A stretch of DNA of 64,000 bases from Calonectria ilicicola. Lineage: Eukaryota > Ascomycota > Sordariomycetes > Hypocreales > Nectriaceae. The stretch is from assembly GCA_020809705.1 (NCBI GenBank), contig CP085830.1:1054001-1118000 (forward strand), in the 5' to 3' direction. Positions 1 through 11,255 of the stretch are shown in pieces. The notes under the pieces are model-generated. The model did no database searches. It was given only the letters and a program-made list of their open reading frames with translations, and was not told where the DNA came from. Within the stretch, counting starts at the first letter, position 1; the number at the start of each line of letters is the position of its first letter. The position numbers and the translations under genes were made by a program.

Positions 1-1772
1 CGCAACACGGGAAAGACTAGTCCTGCAAAACTAAGCCCAAGGTATATTCCCAGCTGTTACTAGTTAGCCGAAATTCTTTACCGGAAAAGTCAAGTCTTCA
101 CTTACATCGGCACCATATAAACCAACATGTTTGGCGATCGGTCCTATGAAATATATCTGGTCCATACCGAGGACAGAACCCACCCATCCAATGAGGAAAG
201 CCGCAAGTGCCGCCAAACCAAGTGGCAGTTTGTCTGGGTGGTTCCAGTCATCCCAATCGTAAGCAGACCAGGATTTCCTAAAAATGAGAAACTCTTCTAG
301 GGTTAGGCATATCCAGATAACTACCCAGTAGCCCATAAGGGCAAGGAAGTTTTCAAAAATCGTGAAGAGGTGGTCGCGACCAACGGCTGCGCAGATTGTA
401 TATACGATGACTGTAAAGGTGTTCCAAGCGAACCTTGGTACCTTTGCAGGCAATGACCCGAGACATTGAAATCCTAACGCAGCTGAGTAAGTGCCCGGGA
501 TGTTGTTCGCAATTACTCCGAGAGCCACCAGGACGCCGCAAAACTTTCCAAAGTCATTCAAAGGTGCATAAGCCTCAACAATAAGTGCACCTGACGATAC
601 TTCATATTGCTCTTGCCAGGAAGCATTGGAAGTCGTGCCAGAACCGATGCCACATCCCAACATGTAAATGAACGCTAAAGAAAGGCCCTCACCCAACCAG
701 GTCAAGAAGAATGTTCCAACCTTGGAGGCGTGTTGAGGAAAGTATACGTAATAATCCCCACCGACAGGTGCCCAAGCAACAGCGGCTGAAAGGCAAAGAG
801 AAAGGAACGAAAGACGGTTGGCATTTTTAGTTTCCTTGTCGCCTTCTGATTCATATGTGGTGTTAAAATTAGGCCCAGCAACACCAACGAGAATAAATAA
901 AACGATAAACTGAGGGATCCAAGCATATCTGGTGACCTAATCAGCGAAAAAAATCTCATTTGGAAACTTTTGCAATGCATACCTCTCATAAACGTGGAAA
1001 AATGGCAGACCAAAGACGGTTATAACCCAGGAAATAACTGCCACGATAATAATGCCAGCAACCATTGTAATCTTTCCATTTGCTACGGCAGAAATTATCT
1101 GACCGCCAATGACACAGTCAATCATGCCGTATCCAGCCATGATGACAATGTTGAGAAGCACACAAATGCGACTCGGCCACCATCCCATTGTGTAGCGTGC
1201 AAAAATCTAAATGACATCAGTTTATAGCGTGGGATGAGTGGTTAGTTGGAACCCACCATTGTGCGAAGGCCAGACATTGGGCCCCATATCCCCATAAAAG
1301 CTGTGCCAGCGCTTCCAAGCAACGCCCCGAAAACCGCGCATAGTGCTGAGTCTGTGAAGGATAGGTCGTAAACGAGAGGACCAAGGAAGCCGAGAGCAAT
1401 GTTATTGGCGGTTAAGTTCGCTGACGACCAAAGAAATAACATCTGCATATAGTTTGGTTTTGAGGCAATATCTTGCTCTTCGGGGGTGACGCGTTGAACT
1501 CCACGAAGCTCAACCCAGTTTGATTCTGATACTTGAGCCACATACTCACGCCAGCCCTTTAGGGACTCAGATGTGCTCGTCGTGTTAAGCTGCTGACCCT
1601 GTTCCGTCGAGGCACTGTCCTCTTTAGACTCATTCATGGTGCTGATTGTTGAACTAGGTGTGCAAGGTCGCAAAGGCTTGGTGTTTTGGGTTGGGGTAAC
1701 CGAATTTAATACTTGATGAAATGAATGCCACCAGTGGTCAGATAAGGCAGGGGTATTCTGCGAAATCTCCAC
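1..1772 (-). CDS. NCS1 purine/cytosine permease, 3' end beyond the window
   Basis: Plasma-membrane symporter for cytosine/purines (Fcy2-like, NCS1 family). Four exons are visible: 1257-1772, 983-1206, 106-928 and 1-53, with introns 1207-1256, 929-982 and 54-105. The apparent stop at 64-66 lies inside the last intron: GTAAGT follows the GAD codons at 106, and the resumed frame from 53 reads LGIYLGLSFAGLVFP, the family's last transmembrane stretch. Hydrophobic segments cover the protein, and motifs such as GLRTM and ARYTMGWWPSR match the family. Two in-frame ATG starts exist, at 1772 and 1637. The start at 1637 (MNESKEDS) gives about 495 residues inside the window and a total near the usual 500-530, so I prefer it. 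The C-terminal tail is missing only because the window ends. Confidence 0.88.
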
Positions 1773-2842
1773 TGTAACATGATGGCCTTATCAGACTTTT
1801 CGTCTAATTTTTTTTCTGATATGCTTGAAAATCCTAGTCGCCCTACCTATCATGGAAGCTAGGATACAACTCTGAATCGGCACTCGGCACTCATGTGGGG
1901 CTATAAAGTATAGCTAGGGAATTTCGATAGCTCTACAGCTCAAGCACGAGCCCAGTCTCAGGCAGGACTACTCTGGCAATAAAGTAAACTTCATGAAGGT
2001 CGTCAGCGGGAGGTACAAAGGTGGGACGCCTAGGGCAATGGAGGCGGAGATTTTGTCAATAATGATGCAGGGCTTTTACCACTGCTTCAAGGAGTGCCTG
2101 TGGAGCCCCGACTTGGTCAACATCACGAATGCCCCTAGTGCTAGGCCTAGACAACCCCAACTCTCTGGACCCTGGTGTTTCGGTTAGGTACCCCCGGCGA
2201 TCAAAATGAACTACTATGTGCCTACGCGATTGCGTCCGTGCGGGGAGACGGGAAGCCCACGAATCTCAGGTTCCGGCCCAGATCTCCTCTCCATGATCTC
2301 CCTGGTCCCGATATATATCTTCGACTTCAGCCACGGCATCTCGCTCATCGCTGACCTGAAGCCCTTGACATGACTGCTTAATATGATGAGCATGTTGCCC
2401 GTCGACTGGCCAAAGATGACTGCCATCATGTTGGTGTAGCTATATATTCGTCCTCAGACACGCATATCAGATGCTCAAATGTTACTGCTATGATGCAAAT
2501 TGGTTATGCTACGATCAAAATGTTGGCCATGACCATCGTAGATAGCAGAAAAAGCGGGGAGACATAGGAAGTTGAAAGAATGGATAGAGATGGATAAAAG
2601 GGAAAATAAAAATAGATAGAAGAAAAGTAAATCATTGAATAGTATTCAATCTGGCCTTTGTTTCAAAGGGAGCCTTCTCTTGCGAGAAGGAAATAGTAGA
2701 TATTGCCGCGAGGCTAACTGTGAGATGTATACCATGAGACTTATACCTAGCCTTTGACAGTGACTCAGACCAGAGACCCAATCCAAAAGGGTCTCTGAAT
2801 TTTCAGTTTTCTTGAAAAGTAGATCATATTGCTTCATACACT
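1773..2842. other. Intergenic, no supported gene
   Basis: Small open frames at 1993-2187 (+) and 2214-2429 (-) match no family I recognise and have no splice partners. The region holds the upstream sequence of the permease and the downstream region of the HeLo/pseudokinase gene. Confidence 0.5.
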
Positions 2843-4486
2843 CTATACCTGAATATCACTGAGGCTTACAAGAACTTTGTCGATGTATCTAGTCCCAATC
2901 ACTGTTCCATCTTCATCTTGGAACTCTTCGCCATCTCCCAACTCGCTATTTCCTTGGTCTAGACAAGATAAACATATCTCTACGATTTTGCTGTACCTGG
3001 TCCCCATCTTATGCCTCAGCCTTCCTTTGGCCAAAGTTATGAGGTGATTTTTGAATAAATTCGGATCCTCAAGTATGTTTTGGCTGTCTTCTTCAGGATG
3101 TAGCCCTAGACCTATACCCAATTTGATCCCCTTATCAGAAGAATCTGTGTGCAGGTCATAATCGACAAATGTTTCGAGCAACCCAATTTCCAATAAGCAC
3201 ACACCGAGACTGTATATGTCATGTCTCATCTCATAATCGACAGAAAGCGAAACGCCTTGCCTTTTAGGGTGCCTATACATATTCTTCTGCCAGTCATTGT
3301 CGCCGATACGTCGTGTCTTTCCCTCTGCACTACGGAGAACATCGAATCCAACTAGAACGGCAGTTCTCTGCGGCCTGCCATATGATTCTGTGATTACATC
3401 GGATGGCAATGTTCCATTTTCAAGCAGAAGGACAGTCTCAGGTCGAATATTCTTATGCACGAACCCATAAATGTGGACATAGCTGACTGCTCGTGCCAGC
3501 TGTTGCGCGAGCGCAAATCTGCTCGAGAGTGATTCCTTTTCTCGATTCTGCTCGTGTAAAAGATATTGACGCATGCTCTGCACATTTTGATGGCTCTGGG
3601 GCAAGCGAAATACGAAGGAAGGGCGGCAAATAGATACCGTAGAGGGCCGGATCCCAGCTGGGCTTTCGATTTCGTCTTTAACCACACCTTTACACTCTAA
3701 CAGTCCAGATTTGAATGGGTCCACTTGAGTGAGCCTGTTTGCGAAGGTTTCGACGTCTTTTAGCGTCCCTCGATTATACGGAAACTCAGCGCAGGTGATA
3801 GGATCGAGTATCACGGTTTGGCTACCACCTGCCCGCTGTGCTATACTGACTGGGCTCAGTGGAATCGGCCTAATACTTTCTGCGACCAGACCGGTTGGTG
3901 GTAGAAATGATCGTGTTCGTGACCCACCAACCTCGGATCCTAGGTAATGGCGAATTATTTTGGCGGTCGCAATAGTGGATGGCTGACGACTTTGGTTGCC
4001 CGAGGCCACCTCTGTAGTATTGGGAAGGTGATTGTCAATCTCAAAATTCCGTATTGTCATCATGTGAAGCCATAGTGTGTCAAATAACTCTTTCCAGGCA
4101 CACAAGTCCGAGATGGTATCACCAAAACTAGATTTGATCATTGCATATTTAAATCTCTTAACTTTCATGACGACACTGCCGGCATCTGACGCTTTTGTTG
4201 TGAGACTAGCCAGTTTCTTTTCAACCAATACCAGCTTACTAAGCAACCTTTCTAAAAGGTTTTGTTGCACCTGCTGGTGTTCTTCAGGCAGAAGCGGGGC
4301 CAGCCTTTTAAGCGTGGGGAGTTGTAGCAGTAGGTTGATCCAAAATGCCTCAAGGCGATCGAATTCGTCTTTAAGATGGGAGCGAGCATGTTTTATGTTC
4401 TGACATGTCTCAAGTATCGATGCCCCCAGCTTGAGACAGATCTCGACAACTCCGGGAAGTGCCAGAGCAAGTTCTAAACCTGACAT
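2843..4486 (-). CDS. HeLo-like domain / pseudokinase protein
   Basis: Single-exon protein of 547 residues. I start it at the ATG at 4486 (MSGLELALALPGVVEICLK); the frame is open upstream only through non-ATG codons. Residues 1 to about 190 are helical and resemble the fungal HeLo / prion-inhibition domain, which also opens with MSGLE and forms a membrane-active helical bundle. Residues about 300-530 are kinase-like, but the catalytic motifs are lost: HRD is HKN (344-346, HKNIRPETVLL), DFG is GFD (380-382), and no glycine loop is visible. The scaffold motif YEMRHDIYSLGVCLLEIG is kept. It therefore looks like a pseudokinase. HeLo plus pseudokinase recalls the domain order of MLKL. It is divergent from the active kinase gene starting at 5476. 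The HeLo call rests on remembered family patterns. Confidence 0.75.
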   Translation of the reverse strand: MSGLELALALPGVVEICLKLGASILETCQNIKHARSHLKDEFDRLEAFWINLLLQLPTLKRLAPLLPEEHQQVQQNLLERLLSKLVLVEKKLASLTTKASDAGSVVMKVKRFKYAMIKSSFGDTISDLCAWKELFDTLWLHMMTIRNFEIDNHLPNTTEVASGNQSRQPSTIATAKIIRHYLGSEVGGSRTRSFLPPTGLVAESIRPIPLSPVSIAQRAGGSQTVILDPITCAEFPYNRGTLKDVETFANRLTQVDPFKSGLLECKGVVKDEIESPAGIRPSTVSICRPSFVFRLPQSHQNVQSMRQYLLHEQNREKESLSSRFALAQQLARAVSYVHIYGFVHKNIRPETVLLLENGTLPSDVITESYGRPQRTAVLVGFDVLRSAEGKTRRIGDNDWQKNMYRHPKRQGVSLSVDYEMRHDIYSLGVCLLEIGLLETFVDYDLHTDSSDKGIKLGIGLGLHPEEDSQNILEDPNLFKNHLITLAKGRLRHKMGTRYSKIVEICLSCLDQGNSELGDGEEFQDEDGTVIGTRYIDKVLVSLSDIQV

Positions 4487-5475
4487 TCTGATATTTGAAA
4501 CAAGAAGAGAAGCTTCAAGCACCCAGAACTGATGTGATGAACGGGACTAAAGTTCAACAGCTCAGATATGTGATATAAACCCACAAAGACTTGTGGATGA
4601 TATTTTGTCGGTTGCAGAAGACGCAGACGACTAGACCCCGATGTGGTAAGGGCAAGGATTAAGATTTTAATAGGGCAGTTTGTGAGAAGCAGAAGCCAAG
4701 GCTGGAATAGGGTGGAAAATCAAGGTTCAGAATTTGCAAGGTATTGTAGAGAAAGCCGATAAAATAGTTCATAATAGATTGGGGAAAGAACCTGGTCGTT
4801 CTATGTGAACTGATGGTTGAATGCCGGAAGTATGGCTTAGTGCGATTGAGAATGAGTCGCGCTTTATCATCTTTATAGTTTTGATAACTGACCTACCAAA
4901 TATCACAGGTAGGCGCCATAAGTCCAAGAGATTACCTCATTTGGACGAATGCATAGAGCCATCCATTCCAACATGTTAGCAAAATCAGCCACAAGATGCA
5001 GGCCGACGCAGTAGGCTATTCTCTATGCAACTAGCACCGGTACGCGCTGTGGATGACAAAACATGGCCTTGAGTGGCCACTTGAAGGTTGGTGGCTTGGA
5101 CTCTATTCTGGTTTCCTAGTAGTGGCTCTGCCAAGATGGCACTGGATTGGTCACATGTTTCAATCTACAGCCTCAGCGCTTAACCACTGGTTGACACCAA
5201 CTGACCGGTCAAAATTTTCGATGATCAGTAATTTCTTTTTGGCAAAGGACATAATTCTGTCTCTATTTTTAGTATTCGCCCTGCGTTTCTATTTTTAATT
5301 CATGGAGTCCTTCGCTCCGTATTTGAGAGCTCGACAATCGGCTCGCTCTGTAACCCACTCCGCCCACAAATAATTTTCGTGAGCCGTGTTCTGGTTCAAA
5401 CTTTTTGATCCGTTCTTTACCACCATTTAATTTATAACATATTTCGACCGGAATTCTTCGCATATATTTATTATC
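4487..5475. promoter_or_regulatory. Divergent intergenic region between the two kinase-like genes
   Basis: About 990 bp separate the start codons of the HeLo/pseudokinase gene (leftward) and the kinase gene (rightward), so both promoters lie here. No coding signal stands out; a small frame at 5053-5298 looks like chance. Confidence 0.55.
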
Positions 5476-8400
5476 ATGTCTATCATGGAACAAATCCGCT
5501 CTGGGCGCCGCTCAGACTTAGTCCCCAATTCCCGACTAGAAGCATCATGGGACCCAAGTTCGAAGAAAACCACACAAATCCACAACATTCCAGGTACATC
5601 CGCTCGCCAGCGCCAGTTTAAGAAGGAAGTCGTCTGGGAAAGGAAGAAGATCATTGGATCCGGTACCTATGGGACTGTCTGGTGCGAAGAATGTATCACC
5701 GACAACCGTGACGGATCAGAAAAACCTAGATTTCGAGCTATAAAGGCAATACGGAAAAAAGCAAGTATTCCAGCACGATATTTGTACAGCGAACTTGAAG
5801 CTGTGGCGAAATTCTCGCACGATACCTTTGCTCAATATTTTGTCCAATCGTATGGTTGGTTTGAGGATGATGAAAATATCTTCATAGCAATGGAGTATCT
5901 CAGATATGGAGATCTTCAGCGTTATATCGAAAAGCCTATCCCAGAACAAGAGGTTAGACAAATTGCCAAACAAATACTTGAGGCCCTAGAACAACTTCAT
6001 AGTTATAATTTCGTGCACAGGGACCTCAAACCTCGAAACGTTATGGTGATGCAAAAAGGGCCCTCTTGGTGGGTCAAACTTTGCGATTTTGGCGTTAGCA
6101 AGCGACTTGAAGGATCAACCGAATTGAAGACGGTTGTTGGTACAGAGGAATATATGGCACCCGAGCTTCGGAATATACGTCATCCCAGCGATGTAAAAAG
6201 TCTTCCTGAAACACCCCGGTTCATGCCCTCAGTTGATATTTGGTCACTTGGCGAGATGGTTTACCGATTGTTAACAAATAAAGCAGCCTTCGAGACACCT
6301 CCTCACCTATGCCAATATGTCATACAAGGCTCTCCGTTTCCAATGGAGGATCTTTCAATGGTACAAGCAAGTGTGGAATGTGTCCAATTCATCCAGTGCG
6401 CAATGGATGCCTTGCCAAAAACGAGGCTCACGGCGGCTGAGGGTCTGCAGCACAAATGGTTTGAAGATTACGTTGTGATTGAAGACAACAGTGAGCGATC
6501 GAGCATTGAAAGGTAAATGAAGATTCTGCTATTAATTCACAATCACTGGTGTTTCTATTTTAGCTCAGTATGACTAACTTTAATCACAAGTATCCGTGAC
6601 TTTGAGGACGCACCAGATGAACACACTGGCAGGTGGACCACGGACATACACTCGACTGAGACTTTTGACAACAGAATTGGGGGACCATCTCAGCTTAATG
6701 AAGTCGAAAAAAGCTCAAGTCAAAATCTTACCCCTTCTGAATCTGATTTTAACGAGATGAAATCGCAAAGCCTTACTGGACCACGCCCAAGTGGCGCAGC
6801 AGACTCAATACCTGGGATGACACGTTTAAGTAATGGGTTTAATCACGACCTTTCTGTGGTCAATTACTCTTATCCCAATGGGTTCTCTAATATAGAGAAT
6901 GAATCTGAACAAGAAAAGCTTGTGATCCCTGGTAAAGAGCCGATCACAGATCCAGACCATCACTCAAACGGTATGTCACAGAAAGGTAATGAATTCATAA
7001 ATATGGCAAGGGGATTAGAAAGTTAACACATATATTAGGCTCTGGTCTTATCGGTATGGATCTTGATGAGTCGCAGACAACGCTATTTCGGGGTATGAGA
7101 CCTTCTGGATTGCCGAAGAAATCGGCTTCGGGATATTCCAATAAAAGGAGCAGACCGTTGCCACCGATTTTAGGAAAAGATTTTATCCCTTCTCCTCCTC
7201 TGGTTCTACCATCTAGACAACCCAAAGAATTATATGCGCTTATTAATCCGACATCCCAGGATATGTTGGGTGTATCTCGAGTCAACGTCAAGGAATCTGG
7301 GGGGCTCGTGCCGTTCCTCTTTATTCATTACGACGATAAATCACTTTCTTCCCATTCAGAGGGTGATAGAAAGGCCATAGAAAAAATAGGGGAAAGAGTA
7401 GCACGCGAGAATGGCCTTCCGGCGTTTTGGGTGATCTGGGCTGAGAAGAATGCATCAGTTGATGTTGAGTTGTGGGAGTTCATCGACATAGCCCATTGTG
7501 CCACGAAGGTTCTCCTGGTCAGTGGCTCTACCAACACGTCTGTGTCCGACAATGGCTCTATTCGGTCTTGGCACACCTCATTAGAAACTATTTGTGTTCT
7601 TCTTTGCCACCTCAAAGGGGGTACCATATTCTTGTGCGACCTCGGGGTAAGAGAAAGGGCCCACAGTGTGTTGCAAAAACAGCCAGGAAAAGTCATCAAT
7701 AGCCTCATGCCTGACAACAAATCGGTCAAGATTCTCGAAGCTAATGCATTGGGTCCTGAAACGCTGAACGATGCCGAAGAATTAATTTGCATCATGGACG
7801 TACTCCATACCACGGTAATGAAGGACAGAGGAAGATCCATGGCCGAATATTACCACGCGATGGCCAGTTACTTTCCACGGAGAGTCAAACTTGATACTAA
7901 TGACACGCTGTTGCAAGCCTTCTTCAACTTATCTTTGGGCAATGAGCAGTTCGAACTATTCGAGCGTTGGCTTTGTACTTGCAACAACCGCAAACTAGAA
8001 GTTGCGTGTCTGCAAGATTCCTGGTCTCCGTTGGCAAATCATATACTACCTCTGTGCGCTGCTGTCAGCGTGAACCATCATGGAGCCGTACGATTGAGAT
8101 ATGTGCGAGGCGATAGGATTGAATTAGGATCTTCTCCTTTGGTAGAAGGGTTCCGGCAAAGAACGTACATTGTTGCTAGGAAGTCGAGGTTTTTGATACT
8201 TCCTGGGCACCTTGGCCGTGGGGTATTTAAATACTTAGGGGTGACGGATTTTATCAAACCATTGATTCGTCGTTCTAAGCTTGATCTTTATTCCAAGCCC
8301 TCCAAACAAGTTAAGGAGTGGACGCTACTTGACTGGGCTACAATGAGCGCGGCACATTTCAACTGCCCAACTAGGCCGAACTTTATCGCTGTCATGGGAG

Positions 8401-8618
8401 AGGATGGTCAAGGCTATCTCCGAGCCATGCTATGCTATACTGAGGTTTTGGAGACTGGAGATGGCGTCATCCCTATGACGAGTTCAAACAATGCCCATTT
8501 CACGGGAGCTGTGCATCATTTATGTACTGTGAGACTGCGAGATTCTCTTGAGGCCTTGTACTGCTTCCAGGAAATCGAAATTGTTCCAATGGTAGCACAA
8601 AACTCCTTTGTAACCTAA
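5476..8618 (+). CDS. Ser/Thr protein kinase with long HET-like C-terminal module
   Basis: Three exons: 5476-6512, 6591-6985 and 7039-8618, giving about 1003 residues. The first intron has a GACTAAC branch point. The second intron could start at 6971 (GTATGT) or 6986 (GTAATG); both keep frame. The kinase domain spans about residues 55-332 with all catalytic elements: glycine loop GSGTYGTVW (~61), Lys90 in AIKAIRK, HRDLKPRN (181-188), DFG (204-206) and MAPEL. A polar linker follows. From about residue 530 on, the C-terminal region resembles a fungal HET-like module known to me from other large proteins (segments VKVLLVSG-type, SIRSWHTSLETICVLL, TLLQAFFNLSLGNEQFELFER). That resemblance is from memory and needs a profile search. 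It is divergent from the HeLo/pseudokinase gene, which suggests a functional pair. Confidence 0.82.
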
Positions 8619-9044
8619 ATATTTGATCAAGAAGGCTTATAGTTTAAACAAATTTAGATATAATTGGAAGAGAATATTGAATTTCTTTCCTCTTCATTTT
8701 ACAATGTATGTCTGTCGGCATCCCAGAAATTTTTGGTGTAACAGAAAGCAACGCCAATGTCTTAGCAGAAAGCTGACTAGGTCCGGCTTTCAACCTCGGG
8801 GTACGCGCAAAAATGGTAATGCATAAGCCTAAAGTATCTCTATCTATTGCTAATAAATTCAGTTACCCTAGTTGTGGAGCCTTTCAAGTTCTTAGTCATA
8901 GTACTATACTTATGTGATAATATTTTCCTTTACAGCATTAGTGAAGACCTAGTATAATAGATTTTAGGCAGCTCAATTCCTCTATGCTGCCTAGCAATAG
9001 TGAATAAAATCATAAGATAACATAAGTTCACTTCACCCTAACTA
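8619..9044. other. Intergenic, AT-rich, convergent 3' ends
   Basis: Lies between the 3' ends of the kinase gene and the peptidase gene. AT-rich; I see no gene or repeat in it. Confidence 0.5.
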
Positions 9045-11255
9045 TCATACAACTGCTGGGATCGCCTTTCCATTGCTGCGGACTCGGCTGTCATATTTCT
9101 TAGTGTCATCTCCGATCTTTCCATCTGAATCGGTAGTTGATCCAGGGACACATGATGCATCATGCCATGCCACATCCGCTGCCCTTTGCCATGACTCGGC
9201 GATGTTGTGGACCATTTGCTGGGTATAGAATAGTCGGCAGTTGGCAGCTTCGTAATGAAAGTGCAGCGGATATCCGTCAATATCATCCTTGCTATAGGCA
9301 TCATACACGTTGAGACCGAGCCCGGCGCTCAGTAGTGGGAATTCTTTTGTGGTAGGGATCTTATCTCCCGCATCCTCCAGGGTGGTGAGACCTTTTTTGT
9401 CATCCTTGAGGCCATCCTCCATGCCCGTTACATAGGCAGAAATCTCAGTGCCTTTGAGGGTACGTGAACCCCTGACACCACCAATAGCCTGCATGGGCAA
9501 ATCAGACGGACGACCGCCAAGGGCAAGTGTACGAATATTATAGTTGCGCTTTAGGAGGCCAACCAGGATGGTGCACGCAGAGGCACAAATACCGTCGGTC
9601 ACAATTAAGATATTCTCAGGCTTAAATGCTGCCTCCTTAAAGTCTCCAAACTGAGAAAAGTACCTTGAAAGCACCTTCGGGTGAGTCTGAAAGGGGTTGG
9701 TCATTTTCTGGCCGTTCTTTAGCGTATCTGGACCGAACCACTGTTCTCGAGTAGTCACGTTCTTTCCATTAGGGTTGACAATAGGACCTGCAATCAATCC
9801 AAGCAAAAGCTCGGTATCGATTTCAGAAGCGATATCTAAGAAAGGGTTGATGCGCCAGCGATCGAAGGCATCGAACTCGCCATCGGGGAAGAGGAAGTGA
9901 TAAACTGACTGAGATGCAAGAATGGAACCACCACCGTTTGCAGACAGGTCTATGATGAGCTTCTCGCGATTGTGCTTCTTCGCGAGCTCGATAAAATCTG
10001 AGAGAACTTGCATGTATTCGGCGGTAAAATTAGTCACATCGAATGTCGTTGTTTGCGTGGGTAGGAAGTTGAGAAGGGATAGAACCGCAGTATCATTGTA
10101 TTTGCTTCCATTCAGGAAGTATCCTGAAATTGAACCTAGTGAGTGCTGAACCTCAGGGTTCGGGTAGCGGCCAAGGATATACGGGGGTTCTTCCTCCTCT
10201 TCTGTCTCTGTGGTCGTGGGCTCGGCTGTCTCTGTGGTCGTGGTAGAGGCAGGAACCTCAATGGCAGTGTGCAAGTCATCACCGGCCTTGATTTTAGTCA
10301 AGTCTGGACCTGCTTGAATCCACACCTTGTTCTTGTATTCGCGGCGTGTACCGTTCCTGAATGTGATTGTATGAGAGTCCGGAATCTCAAGCCAGGTCCT
10401 CGTTTTGTTACCGAGAGTACCTGAGTTGGATATAAGTGGAACACTGTAGGTTCTTCTGTTGAACATGGTATCGGGGTCTTGTGAAGCCACGGCGAGCATT
10501 GCACTATCCTCAATCCATTTGGTGATTGGGACTCCGTCGACGTTGGAAACGGCGGAAGGGTGATAGCCCAATGCATTGTGGTTGCCGCGCCACATGTCAT
10601 TGAACATAAAGATCTCTGGCACTCTAATGCCATTGCTCGACAATGCCACGAAGCCGAACTGTTGTTCGAATCTAAATATATTAGTCAAAGCCGGAATGTA
10701 ATAAAAGTGGCCATCGTAGGTGGAGAGGAACTACCGTCATAAATATGATTAGCGGGGGGCCAATGACAGTGTCGTGATTTTTCTCTCCAGAAGTCGTAGT
10801 TCTTTCACGAATTCATACTGGGATTTGTAGGCTGCATTCTTGACTTTTCTTTTAATCTTGTCCAGGGAACCCAGGAAATCCACTTTGGGCAAAAGATACT
10901 CTTTCGGGGGGTCTTTGAGAATATCAAGGTTGCTCTGGAACTCAACAAAGGGCTGAAGCTTTTCCAGCAAGTCAAGGTCTCTTTCCTTTTCGAGAGGCAC
11001 TGACTTTAGGCACGCGATACCTGTTGAAGGAGCGACGTCGATGTAGCCGCCCGTTGTAGGATCGATTTTGGCTGCCTTGTACGCTTCTGCTACAATTTTG
11101 CAAGGTTCCTCTTCACGACTGAACATGTGTCGACCATAGTCGATGGCCATGGGAAGAGATTCTAGTTGTTGTCTCATGTTTTCGGGGATGGCGACTGGCT
11201 GTGGAATGGCCACAGCCAGGCTCGCAAGAGCGAGCATGCCAATTCCTTGAAGCAT
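9045..11255 (-). CDS. Secreted S41-family (CPAF-like) peptidase
   Basis: Two exons: 10809-11255 and 9045-10730, about 710 residues. The start at 11255 gives a signal peptide (MLQGIGMLALASLAVAIPQ). The exon junction follows the family pattern: YEF at the end of exon 1 and FLSTYDGHFYY at the start of exon 2. The donor at 10808 (GTGAAA) is weak but gives phase 0, a 78-bp intron and a GCTAAT branch point. The probable nucleophile Ser is in DGICASACTILVG, and GGRPSDLPMQAIGGVRG is a family-typical downstream motif. A Thr/Glu-rich linker (TTTETEEEEEP) interrupts the middle. The protein probably acts outside the cell or in the secretory path. Its substrate is unknown. Confidence 0.8.

Noticed and set aside
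64..66. Stop codon as the end of the NCS1 permease
   Set aside because: It lies in an intron; the frame resumes at position 53 with the last membrane segment of the family.
1993..2429. Small frames on both strands
   Set aside because: Short, no homology I recognise, no partner exons.
4486..4522. Longer N-terminus of the HeLo/pseudokinase protein
   Set aside because: It would start from a non-ATG codon; the ATG at 4486 gives the usual MSGLE beginning.
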